A stretch of 64,000 nt of DNA, from contig MNCI01025574.1 of NCBI GenBank assembly GCA_015680685.1, forward strand, positions 376,679 to 440,678, in the 5' to 3' direction. Both the position numbers and the translations under genes were made by a program. The DNA is from Gnetum montanum. Lineage: Eukaryota > Streptophyta > Gnetopsida > Gnetales > Gnetaceae. Below the pieces are notes generated by a model that was not told the origin of the DNA, searched no databases, and saw only the letters and a list, made by a program, of their open reading frames with translations. Numbering within the stretch: the stretch's first letter is position 1; every line of letters starts with the position of its first letter. Below, in pieces: positions 34,161 through 44,513 of this stretch.

Positions 34161-34309
34161 AATAAAAAATTGTCCTCAAGTTCCTTACAAAATATTGGGA
34201 AGGTATGGGATTATTGACTGAATGGAACTAATGGGATGACATGTGAACGGATCATCATTACAAGACAAGACAAAACTGGTGTTCATGACAACAAGAGTGA
34301 ACACCTTAT

Positions 34310-34665
34310 ACATTTGACATCAGGCCTTATTTGGCAGCTGAGAAAGAAAGAGAGAAGAAGTTTTGCTGCTACCAACACCAAGATTGCATCTTTCATTGTC
34401 CCTCCGTAAGCGCACCATCGATCTTACTCCTTACATAGATGCTTTCAGCACTGCTCCATTCGAAGTGTTCTATCTAGATCCAATCCATTGTTGTATGATT
34501 TCCATCTACATACATAACACAGTTATTATATTAGCAAGGGTAAATGAATTTCAGTGCAATTGATACCTTGCTTCGGTGAAAGGTCCATTGGCTGAGTTGT
34601 GGTATGGCTGATATGCATCTTGAGATATCTTCATGGCAACTACCGAAGGTGTAGGGGTTAGGAGA
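34310..34665 (-). other. Unrelated segment in the ORF3 slot of element B, with intron-like boundaries
   Basis: Left of it (to about 34308) B matches A and C (gttcatgac...gaacacc). Right of it B matches C again (aaaatttgggtct...acccccatgactaagagc). The segment itself has no match in A or C. On the minus strand an ATG at 34634 opens MKISQDAYQPYHNSANGPF. The sequence GCAAG|GTATCA at 34567/34566 and TGTAG|AT at 34506/34505 would define a 61-bp intron, and joining keeps the frame open until a TGA in the next block. A second pair, AT|GTAAGG (34435/34434) and a pyrimidine-rich TTTCTCAG (34338), would define a 97-bp intron. This could be a captured host-gene fragment. Chance resemblance is possible. 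Confidence 0.35.
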
Positions 34666-35779
34666 AAAATTGAAAAAATTTGGGTCTAGACCCCCATGAC
34701 TAAGAGCAAACCTCTGGTAGCAATAAAATGGAGAAAGAAAAGGAACAAGAAAGATGGCGAAAAAGAGACAACTATGACATCGATGACATGGATGTCAAGA
34801 TGGAATTGAACAAAATAAAATGGATTGCAAAAATGTTAGGGGAAAGAATTTAACTGGTGCACCAAATAGGAATGTCAATGGGTCCTCCCCAAAGCAGGTT
34901 CATTCCCTTAATGCCCTGACAAACCCACATTCAAAGAGTCCATAGGCTCTAAGAATGTCATTCAGAACAAGAGTTAAACTCTTAACCACAAGAGTTTACC
35001 AAAAAGAAAACAATGCGTCAACCAAAATATACACTAATGATAGAACTAGCAATGAGGTGAACAATAGAGAGAAGGATGGAGAAAAGAGAATGGAATGGAA
35101 TCCCAAGNCTATGAGAATTCAAAGCACGCCCCTTAGACGAAATAATCATTTGGGCTACAAGCATTGGTTATGGAACTAAAATAAAAATGTTCCCTCTAAC
35201 TAANGACTTTGTTATTTTTATTTGTTCATCTTCTCGATAATTGGGTATGTCAAAATGATAAGAAAACTCAAGAAGAAAACATCCAAGCACCCAAGAGAAT
35301 GGCCAACACAAATGCATCAAGTTCCCTTTAATCCAGACCCTTTTCAATCCTTGAGTCCTTCCTTAATTTGAGAAATTCCTAGTCACTAATTCGTTATAGT
35401 TCTTATTTAGAAAGGGACGGTACATTTCCAAGCCAAGAGAGACCATAGAAACTTGTTGAAGTGAAATCATTGCCTGCTATATCAAAAGAACCATACCGTA
35501 ATATCAACATCATAACTTAAAGGTAAAAACAAAACATTAGCAATCAATAGGGAAATAGTTCATACGATCATTAAGAACACTTATTGGTGACAAACTTAAT
35601 AAAATGGATAAGTCACACACACACACATAAGAAATGAAAAAGTATCAATGATGTTGTAACACAAAAATAAGAAAATTTAAAGAAATTTGTAAAACAAGAA
35701 TGTGTAAAACAAAAATTTGTAAGACAAAAATGTGTAAAAAAAATTAAAAAGAACTGAGGGCCTCAAATTATTAGCATAG
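34666..35779 (-). other. Element B post-integrase spacer
   Basis: It matches the C spacer in places (gggtcctccccaaagcaggttcat against gggtcctctccataacaagc) but lacks the internal cassette and TATA seen in C. It has a (CA)n run at 35615-35629 and ttttacac/gtaaaac words at 35680-35745 next to the integrase end. Two ambiguous bases lie at 35108 and 35205. Confidence 0.55.
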
Positions 35780-36900
35780 GTGGCCATCTCCCCCATGATT
35801 GAATGGAAAGGAAGAGATTCAAAATAATGAGCGTGATTGTCTGCTATCAAAGGTGTAATTTGCACTAGCTGTTCTTGGTTCATGGAATGGTTTGGTTTGT
35901 TGCACATTGACCAGTAATCTCTTATTAGGGGTTTCAGGCTTGTATATTGTCATGGCTCCCAAGGGAAAAGTCATATGAATAATGTAGGGTCCTTCCCACA
36001 ATGTTTGAAATTTCATACATTGTGGTACATGCGTGGGGTTCTAGTAAAGGACCTTGTCTCCTAGGTAGTACTTGACCCTTTGAGTTCTTAAGTCATAACA
36101 TTGTTTATTATGTGCCTTATGCAACTCATTTGAAGACACAGAAACCAATATATTTTCTTCTAGCACATTGAGAGTTGCCAATCTTTGTTTTTGTGCTAGG
36201 TCGAGGTCAAGGTTGAGGTCACATGCCATGGATAGTGTGTGGAGCTCAGTTTGTATAGGGAGCTTTGGCAGTTTTCCATATACTAACTCATAGGGAGAGT
36301 AGCCTGTAGGGAGTTTCCAAGTGGAGCGGTATGCCCAGAGAGCATCATTCAGTTTCATGCTCCAATCTCACCTAAATTTGCTAATTGTTCTCATTAATAT
36401 TCTTGTAATCTCTCGATTAGTGACCTTTTCTTGGCCATTAGCTTGGGGGTGGTAGGGTGTGGTACAATTTGTTGTTGTACAAATCGCACAGCCGTAGATG
36501 ATGTGTAGTCTGTTACAGTAGTTGCTTCAGCCCATTTGGTTAAATAGTCAACAACAACAATGATATAAGCTTTCCTATTGGGAATCAGTGTAATGGGTCC
36601 CATAAAATCTATTCTCCAAATGTCAAAGGGTTCCAAAGGTTGAATCCATTTTTGCGGACCCTCCATTCTAGTAGTCATTCCACCACCACGTTGATAGCAC
36701 TCACAGGATTGGAAAAATTGATGGACATCCTGAAATAGCGTTGTCCAGTAATATCCTACAAGAAGGATCTTAATGGTCGTTTGTCTTCCTGCATAGTGGC
36801 CCCCACAGGGACCCTCATGAGCATCCTAAAGAACTCTTAATTGATCCTCATTGGGCACACACCATTGAACCAATCCATTAGGATAGACTTCATAGAGTTG
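35780..36900 (-). pseudogene. Element B integrase remnant with internal deletion
   Basis: The HHCC region reads AHEGPCGGHYAG then SCECYQRGG. The core has DIWRIDFMGPI, so the first catalytic Asp is kept, and VVVDYLTKWAEATTV. After RFVQQQIV the sequence jumps to TTPYHPQANGQEKVTNREI, so roughly 45 codons with the second catalytic Asp are missing relative to A. The third block has Lys where a catalytic Glu is expected, as in A. The C-terminal part (LGDKVLY, FQTLWEGPYII) is recognisable to about 35820. Confidence 0.9.
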
Positions 36901-37404
36901 TCCCTTGATTTCCATGAAGTACTTGGTTTTGTGAAGAAACTGTTGTTTCTTCCTAAAGTCCAACCCCTGTGGTGTTTGTTGGGAAAGGAGATAAGTAAGA
37001 ATGCTACTATACCAATTTGTTCCCATGGGTTGGTTATTCACTAAATCGACAAAGAGGGTTTCATCAGGAAAATGATCAGATACGGCATATTCATCCTCTT
37101 TGCTATCCCAACATAATTGAGATAAGTGATCTGCGACTACATTCTCGGTGCCTTTGCAGTCTACTATTGTTAAATCAAACTCCTGAAGGATTACCAACGA
37201 ACATATGATACGTGGGCTAACCATTGGCTTGTTCATGAGGAACCTAATTGCACTATGATCCGTATGGCTGTATACTTTGTAGCCCAATACATAGTGCCTA
37301 AATTTGTCTAGTGCAAACACTACAACCATTAACTCCTTTTCCGTAGTTGTGTAGTTGAGTTGTGCACCAATGATACTCTTACTCGCACAGTGGATGTAAT
37401 AAGG
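36901..37404 (-). pseudogene. Element B RNase H and linker
   Basis: A long open frame (36826-37329, 167 codons) carries VVVFALDKF, YSHTDHSAIRFLMNKP (catalytic Asp kept), FDLTIVDCKGTENVVADHLS and then the linker WYSSILTYLLSQ leading to integrase. This is the best-preserved RNase H in the window. No second RNase H follows. Confidence 0.9.
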
Positions 37405-38400
37405 TCATTTGTGTTCATCTAACTGTGTTACTACAGCTCTTAAGGCATAATTAGATGCATCGATCATTATATGAAATGGCCTAGACCAATCAGGGGCTTG
37501 TAGAATAGGCATTTCCACAAGCCTTTGTTTTAGGGTTTGGAATGCTCGTTCACATTCCTTGGTCCATTCAAAGGGTGCATATTTTCTTGTTAATTCTACC
37601 AATGTTTTGGCAATCTTGGAGATGTTCTCAATGAATCTCCTATAGTAGCCAGTGTGTCCAAGGAATGACCAGATGTCTTTGACCATTTTTGGTTGTCGAG
37701 TAATTCCTTGGATGACCTTAACTTTTTCTAGGTCCACCTCTATTCCTGATTGTGAAATTGTATACCCCAGTACTATGCCCTCTTGAACCATCAAATGGCT
37801 TTTCTACCAGTTGAGCTTTAGGTTGGGTTCAATGCATCATTTCAGTACTTGCTCTAACTAGTCTAGGGCTTGATCAAAGCTTGTCCCATAAGTGGAGAAG
37901 TCATCCATAAAGACTTCTACTACGTTACCTATTTGCTATTGAAATATTCTTAGAACTAATCGTTGGAACATGGCAAGGGCATTGCACAAGCCAAATGGAA
38001 TTTTTTTATATGCAAACATTCCCCAAGGATTGGTGAATGTTGTTTTGGCTTGGTCTTCTAGTGTGATTTGTATTTGGTTGTACCCACTATAACCATCCAG
38101 AAAACTATAGTAGCGATGCCTTACTATAGTGTCTAAGACTTGGTCAACAAATGGCAATGGGAAGTGAGCCTTGAATGTTGCCATATTTAATAGCCTAAAA
38201 TCTATACATACCTTCCATTTGCCTCCCTTTTTAGTATGATTACTAGAGGACTAACCCATTCACTATCAACAATGGGATAAATGAACCCAGCCTTGAGAAG
38301 TTGCTATATTTCTTCTTTCACTATTTGTTTCAACTTCGGGTTCAATCGCCTCTGCGGTTGTTTTCGAGGATTCATGGAGGGGTATGTGTAAATTATATGT
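37405..38400 (-). pseudogene. Element B reverse transcriptase
   Basis: Recognisable motifs are FVDQVLDTIVRHRYYSFLDG, GYNQIQITLEDQAKTTF, PFGLCNALAMF and VEVFMDDFSTYG with intact FMDD (near 37895-37920). The thumb/connection has GIVLGYTIS, FLGHTGYYRRFI and PDWSRPFHIMIDASNYAL. Frames are interrupted by stops around 37800-37935 and by a one-base problem near 38225. Confidence 0.9.
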
Positions 38401-39420
38401 TAGCATATCCTAGGAAATATTCCAGTTAATTCAAGGTATGACCAAGCAAAGGCTGTTGACCATTTATTTATCACCTTCAACAAACTCTCTTTTTGCTTGG
38501 AAGAAAGCTTTGCATTGATGATTACTAGTTTTCCATTTTTAAGGGTTATGTATTCTAGACTGGTGGGCAACTGGTTTAAATCTAGGGGCTCTTGTTTAAA
38601 TTCCTCAGGAATCTCCAACTTCCCCCAGTTAATGTTTTCAAAGTTAAGGGTTGGAAGTTGGCAATGACCTTGCTCAAGTGTGTCTTTGCTTTCAATGTAT
38701 GCACTAGTTATCCCCTTAGTTAGTTCCATGCATGTTATCGAGTTGCTCTCTTGATCATCCATCAACCACTGGGTGTTTTCTTATCATGTGGTTACTGCAT
38801 ATAGGCACTTTTGTATGTCAATATTGTGTGCACACCAATTGCATGCAGGTAATGTTAAACTTCGCATCACCCATGATTTCTACACGCAATGGCACCCTAT
38901 GTCACTATATGCGATGCGTGGAACTCTCTTCCTCTCAATCTTCCCAAAAGTATTTTTCTTGGATATTTCTAGGGAAAGATTGCAGATTCCTAGACATGAA
39001 TCTATTGTACTCAGCCATGCTCTTTCCGTTATTATTAGGAAATCCCCTTTGTCATTGTTTATTTGGTTCACCAGGAAATTAGCTGGGTATGACCAACCAC
39101 CCATGGTGGTAATAATGTCCTCAACCTATTCCAAAGGAATAGTGATGGACTGGTCAGCCAACTCTAAGTGAATATTGCTCTTCTTGAGTGGAGGAAGGTT
39201 CCAGGTTTTATATAATTCTTGTGAGATTAAGTTGACTCTGGAGCCTGAGTTAAGAAGAGCCTTATGAGGTTCATTCCTAGTGACCTGGAGATAAATTACA
39301 GGGCTCCTAGGATTAGATAATTTCTTGGGAAGGTGGCCTACCTTAATCCAGTCGGTAATGGTATGTGTTAACATAACCGTGTGCATTGGGTGCAATTTTT
39401 GGTTTAAAGGGGATCCCAAA
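38401..39420 (-). pseudogene. Element B protease region
   Basis: The active-site block reads KALLNSGSRVNLI, so the catalytic Asp is Asn (A has ALLDLGSG). Flanking motifs LELADQSITIPLE, YPANFLVN and ISKKNTFGKIERKRVP are aligned with A. The connector to RT (38400-38765) is open for 121 codons. Confidence 0.85.
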
Positions 39421-41892
39421 ACCTTATTTGGTATAGTAGTGTTTAGATGTTCAACTGCTTGTGAGGGTGAGGCTTGGTTGGATTGTTGGTTCTGAAGAAA
39501 GGTCTTTTTGGTGCAAGATTGTCAAGACCAACTGAGAATTAAGGATTGGAAGCCCTCGTGACATTGGGTTGTTGTGGTTGAGTGGGAAATACCTTTGGCA
39601 TTGTTGGAGTGGTTGGTGGTGGAGCTACTGGCGTAAGAGGTGCGGATGGATTCAAAGGATGGCATGCATGCGGAGTGTCCCTTCTAGGAGGGGAAGTCTA
39701 AAAATACTCCTGAACTGGGTAGTGATGTTGTGGGGTTATGTGACCCATAGAGTCACTTGGAAAAACCGACTACTGCACATAGTATCCATGTGGATTGGGT
39801 TGCCGATAATGGTATTATTGCCTTGGCAGTGGCATCCCCCATGACTATGGGTGTTTCCACTACTAATGTTGCCCGATAGGTTGTGGCGGAGTTCCAGTTG
39901 GATAATATGTTAACAGTTGGTGGAACTACCTTGGGTTACCTTGGGGATAAGGTAACCTTTGGGGTGCTTGTCTTCTGTTAAGTCTCGGGTTGAGTGCATA
40001 TACCTCAGACTCTTGTAGATGTGAGATGATTGGACAACATCCCTTAGGATGGTCATATTGGTAGATCTCACATCCACCATCATTGTCTGTGTCAGAATCC
40101 ATAGCCTCATCAGAGATATTCATTTTTCCCTTACCCTTGTTACATGCAAGGCCTAAATCTCTCCACTTTTTTTTTTGTCTTTGTTACTACTTTGTTCCTC
40201 CTTAGATTCCTCTAAAATCTTTAGGACAGTTTCAATTTTACTATCTAAGGAGCTTCATATTTCATCTACCTTAGCTAATACTTCTATTGTTAGCTTTTGA
40301 AGTGGCAAGGTTTTTCTATTCACCAACTCTTCGAGTGGTGACTCATCCTCCTCATCGCAAAATCTCACTCCCCTCTTCTGGAAGGAAGGATTATGGTTAT
40401 ATTATTTCGCGCTTTCTCTTTTCTGTAGCTCCCCTTCTTCATTAGCTACTTGCTCCAACAATTTGTGAACTTCATGGAATCTAAGTTTTGATAATCTCCC
40501 TTGGGTATATGTCCCAAGGGTTCTCCTAGTTTCATGTCTTAGCCCATCTATGAGATGGTGGAGTTGATCCCATTGTGCATAACCATGGCCCAGGCAACGA
40601 TGTAGCAATACATAGTATCAACCCATGGTAGCATCCAAGGGTTCATGATTACCTTGTTTCCATCCTTGGATCTACTTACACAAATTAGACACTCTGGAGT
40701 ACATTTGATATTGATTTTTGAAGAGTTCTAACATCGTACTCCACCTCCTAATGGTTTCCAGCTCTAAGGACCGGTACTAACTCTCTGCTTCCTTTATGAG
40801 TGTCCTAGAAAACACCTTTAGTTTCTGCCACTCATTTTCAATATTTTGCAAGGTGCAGGCATCGTGGCATGCCTGTAAATGATTTTGTGGATCAGCGTTG
40901 TATCCTCCTTCAAACTGTGTGATATTATTCATGTCTAAGCGCTTGATCCGGCTATCTTTTTGATGCCTTGTTGGTATTCTAACTTCCTCCATTATATTTA
41001 GCATACTCCAGTTTGCAAGTAGGGGTTCATCATGATCATCTCTTTCATGACGTCTATGATGTCTACATTGTTCCCTACTTTCCCTTTGTTCATGCCCTTG
41101 TCCTCGCTCTCGACTCTATCGTCGAGGTCTCTCATTTTTCCTATCTCTATCCTCACCATTATGCTCTTTATGACTGTGCCTTGATGTGGAAGGAGAGGGT
41201 GAATGATGTGATGAAGGAGAAGAAGAAGGAGAACCATCTCCATGATGATGTTTCTTACCTTCTCTTCGGCTGCTACGGACCCAATTGTGATGATGATTAG
41301 AATGCCCATCCTTGTCATGTGTCTTTGTTCCCTCAGTGAACAATTGGCATTCATGGGGATCAGAACCAAGGTTGTGTATCATGGAGCATAGGTTCTAATA
41401 CCCCACCTCCTCATTATCGTTAGGAGGGGGAATATCATTTGATGGAGAACCTTTTATAAGTGGTTCAACATCTCCAATTTCACTTAGGACATGCAGGACC
41501 CCTTTTCCCTTCAACAATGTATGGTGGCTCTCCTGCTACGAGTCCCTTAGACGTTGCGCTATTGTGGGATGGTAATCCCTTATGTCATAATCTTTTGCAA
41601 TCTATTCAGCATATAATTCCATTATGCCTATCTGTGCAAGAGCACGAAGAAGCATGCTAGGGACTGCCTCATCTAGAGGTAACACTATGTTACCTTGCAA
41701 GTCTCTCTAGCGCAATTGTTCATCCTGATGGAGGATAAAAGTGAAATTGGGTATATACTCATCAAGATGAATATATACCACCCAGTACTGTTGAGGAACT
41801 GGTGGATTTTGGTTATGTGTTTTAGAGTACCGACTGTTTGTTATATGATCCCTAGGCGGTGAAGTGCTCTTATGAGAAGAAGAAGAAGACAT
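39421..41892 (-). pseudogene. Element B gag remnant
   Basis: The start is ATG at 41892 (MSSSSSHKSTSPPRD), 145 bp inside the 5' LTR. Capsid motifs are CHDACTLQNIENEWQKLKVF, HRCLGHGYAQWDQLHHLIDG, and GRLSKLRFHEVHKLLEQVAN, which resemble Athila gag. The zinc finger reads CEIYQYDHPKGCCP: the second Cys has become Tyr. The region after it is Pro/Gln-rich. Short Asp/His/Arg-rich stretches (41000-41300) include repeated SSPSSH words. Confidence 0.82.
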
Positions 41893-42017
41893 TGTGTCTT
41901 ATTCGGTGTGCTAATTAACTGTTATATAATTTTTCATTTAATTAACCATAAGGGTTTGTTTAAGCTCCCAACAATGTGGATAATTTCCTATGTTCTACTT
42001 AGCGCACAAACATTTAG

Positions 42018-42036
42018 TCCCCGACAATGGCGCGAA
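42018..42036 (-). other. Primer binding site of element B
   Basis: On the minus strand right after the LTR the sequence is TTCGCGCCATTGTCGGGGA. Apart from the first bases it matches the complement of plant tRNA-Asp 3' end with two transitions and one other change. Confidence 0.7.
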
Positions 42037-42826
42037 TGATGAGTAGCGAGGTACCCCTATCTGGTCGAAATCCACAGACTAAATGCCTACACGCCTTATG
42101 GAACACTTAAGGTTAATTATTCATTTTCTTCCAAAACTTGTATTTGTCACGATTTTATGGCTAAGTAAGTCTAAGGTATATGATTTTTATGTCTTTTCTA
42201 TTTTATCTCCTATGTTGACGAGGTGAAGGGTGAAAAGACTAATTAACTAACTTTAACTAACTAACTAAGTCTTAATTAACCTAGCATCAGCATCTATTCC
42301 CACTTACCATTCACACCCTGAACCAATGCAACCTTGGTTACAAAATGCTAGTTGTTGCTAGGATCACCAAGCATAACACATGTGCTCGAAGCAGTTGTAC
42401 TGAGGCACTTAACTAGGAGAGAAGGGTTGAGAGAGATTTAATGACTAATAAAGAAATTAAATGATAAATAGTAAATAACAATAAATAAAATCCTATTTAG
42501 CCAATTCTATGCACTACAAGGTTTATCCAAGAAGTTCGTCTTTATTTCCGTACACAAACATGTGTTCAGGTACAATATTTGCTCGAATAAAGATCTGTTC
42601 ACTTTGGAGCTCCTACTACGGGCACATGGAAAATATTCTATCTTTGGAGGGATCAAACTACCAGAGTTTCACTATGGTCTAGGCCTAGAATTAGAAATAA
42701 GGGAGAGTCACCTCTTATTTATAGATTTGGCAATGGACCGCAATGTCGCATATGCGATATCGTGGGGGAAGATGCGATATCACGGGGGATGCGATATCGC
42801 AGCAGACACGATATTGCATCCCATCA
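42037..42826 (-). repeat. Element B right LTR (5' LTR)
   Basis: It starts TGATGAGTAGCG and ends CCCATCA. It lacks about 40 bp near the left end (after cccctat) that the left LTR has. The TATA box is on the minus strand at 42716-42723. The U3 cassette at 42740-42822 has four variants: gcgatatcgtg, gcgatatcacg, gcgatatcgc and cgatattgc. Confidence 0.93.
42716..42822 (-). promoter_or_regulatory. U3 promoter of element B: TATA plus GCGATATCGC array
   Basis: TATAAATA is on the minus strand. Just upstream of it are four copies of a GCGATATCGC palindrome, three with CG-to-TG/CA changes. The solo LTR at 53860-54635 has three copies and the left LTR of B has one, so copy number varies among LTRs of one family. 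Confidence 0.6.
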
Positions 42827-42831
42827 TTAAT

Positions 42832-43336
42832 AAAATTTAAGAAAAAAAAGCTTGCAAGAACTTGGGAGAAGAACCCATGTAAGAGGATTCACTCATCAAA
42901 TTAAGATAAAAATGTTGCACGAATGTAACCAAGAAAAAGAAGGAAAGCTAAGAGAGCTTCTCTTATCATGCAAATCTTACATAGGACCATTCAAGAATCA
43001 AAGGAAGGAAGAGCTTCTATTCACTTTAACTTAAAATGCAAGGTAAGATGGATTATAATGGAAGGGTTTTACCCCTATTTATACTTTTCTGCTCAATATT
43101 TTATCTTTTGGAGAATCAGCCATGAAGACTACCACTGAACTTGAAAGGAAATGTAAATCAAGAAGTTAAAAGACACACATTTATACTATTTTTCATAGTC
43201 ATTACTATGTTAAACGTTTTAAATGATTTATGAACAAGTTAGACAATTTAGATAAAAAAATACATATTCATTGACTATGATATAAAGAAAAGTAGATATA
43301 AATGTTAAGATTTAAGTATATACAAATAGTACTTAT
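42832..43336. other. Short AT-rich spacer between elements B and C
   Basis: A 60-codon frame at 42852-43034 is Lys/Arg-rich with no recognisable motif. This is the pre-insertion flank of both elements. Confidence 0.35.
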
Positions 43337-44267
43337 TGATGAGCGGTAAGGTACCCCTATGCCCAACAATACGAATCACAAAATGTTCATCCGCAATCAA
43401 GTCAAATTCTATGGACTTTATAGTTTCCAGTGCACTAGTATTCTAGGTAGTGAACCTTACTCTAAGGTCATTCATTATCTTCCCAATTACACTTGTGAAG
43501 CACAAGGTATGGTTAAGTGTAACTGAGGCATATGATTTTTATAGTTTTATGTTTTATAGTTTTGGTGCTTGAATAGAGATAATGACAAGGTAATTTAATG
43601 GCTAATTCAATGTAACTAACCTACTGGCCTCTAGCTAATCCTAACATAAGTATCTGGTCCCACTTTTTTTACATGTCTTGAACCCACGTATCCATTGTTG
43701 GGTTAACAAGCACTATGCTACTAGGCATACCAATTAATAATGTTGCTAAGATTACCAAGCGAATACATGTTACACTCGAAGTGGTCGTACTTATGTATTT
43801 AATCTATCTAGCTTATCTTGCTCAATTATCTTAATTAGCTTAATTATTGGAAAACTTTGAATAAGTAATTAAAAGCATTAAATGAAAAAATGAAATATTT
43901 ACTCTATTCAAAATATTATGAGGTTTATCAAAAATCTTATCTTTATTGCGAGACACACTATCGTGATCAGGTACAATAATGCTCGAATAAATATTTGTAC
44001 ACTCAATGATTGCTATTGTGGGCACTTGGGAAGAATATTCTAACTTTCAAATAGACAAACTATAAGAGCTCTACTACTACTATGAGAATTTATTAATGCC
44101 ATAAATATGGCTAGTGGCTCATATTTATAGACTAAGATAGACCCCTACATTGATGGGGCCATGTCAATGTAATTGATTGCATTGACCAGGCCTCATTGAT
44201 GCAATAGACTACATTGATAGGGCCTTGTCAATGGGACCCAGTAAACATGACAAATCAAAACTCATCA
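43337..44267 (-). repeat. Element C left LTR (3' LTR)
   Basis: It runs from TGATGAGCGGTAAGG to ACTCATCA, 931 bp. The TATA box is on minus at 44122-44129. The U3 cassette at 44150-44250 has repeated cattgatggggcc, gcattgaccaggcc, cattgatgcaatag and tcaatggga words. Confidence 0.95.
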
Positions 44268-44280
44268 TACCCCCATGACT
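44268..44280 (-). other. Polypurine tract of element C
   Basis: On the minus strand the sequence is gtcatgggggta, immediately before the 3' LTR. Confidence 0.65.
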
Positions 44281-44513
44281 GAATGGAAACTTGTTCTCAA
44301 TTTCTTTACAAAATTGGAAAGGTATGGAATTATTGACTGACTTTGACATAACAAAACAAAGCAAGACAAAATGGACATAAAAATAGAGTACTCAGTGTAC
44401 GAATCAACACATTACAAAAATTACAATGTTCATGACACAAAATTGAACACCATGATGTGATTCTTCAAAACTAGACAACATGTTCCTTGATAGCATGAAA
44501 TTGGTGGAGAAGG

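Larger units (their letters stand above)
33389..42826 (-). mobile_element. Element B: Athila-like Ty3/gypsy retrotransposon lacking ORF3
   Basis: The element is 9.4 kb with LTRs at 33389-34146 and 42037-42826. The 5-bp flanks TTGAT (33384-33388) and TTAAT (42827-42831) match at four of five bases. Minus-strand gene order is gag, protease, RT, RNase H, integrase. It is related to A and C in protein motifs but has different LTRs. The space between integrase and the 3' LTR is only about 1.6 kb and holds an unrelated segment (34310-34665) where A and C have ORF3. Stops in every gene and a deletion in integrase mean it is inactive. Confidence 0.93.

Noticed and set aside
33950-34165. Plus-strand frame of 71 codons, with a similar frame of 92 codons at 42562-42840
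   Set aside because: Both lie in the two LTRs of element B on the strand opposite to transcription. Their similarity comes from LTR identity, not from protein conservation.
35615-35629. (CA)n, with (GA)n at 48671-48683 and TTA-rich runs at 5845-5878
   Set aside because: Ordinary short microsatellites with no further structure.
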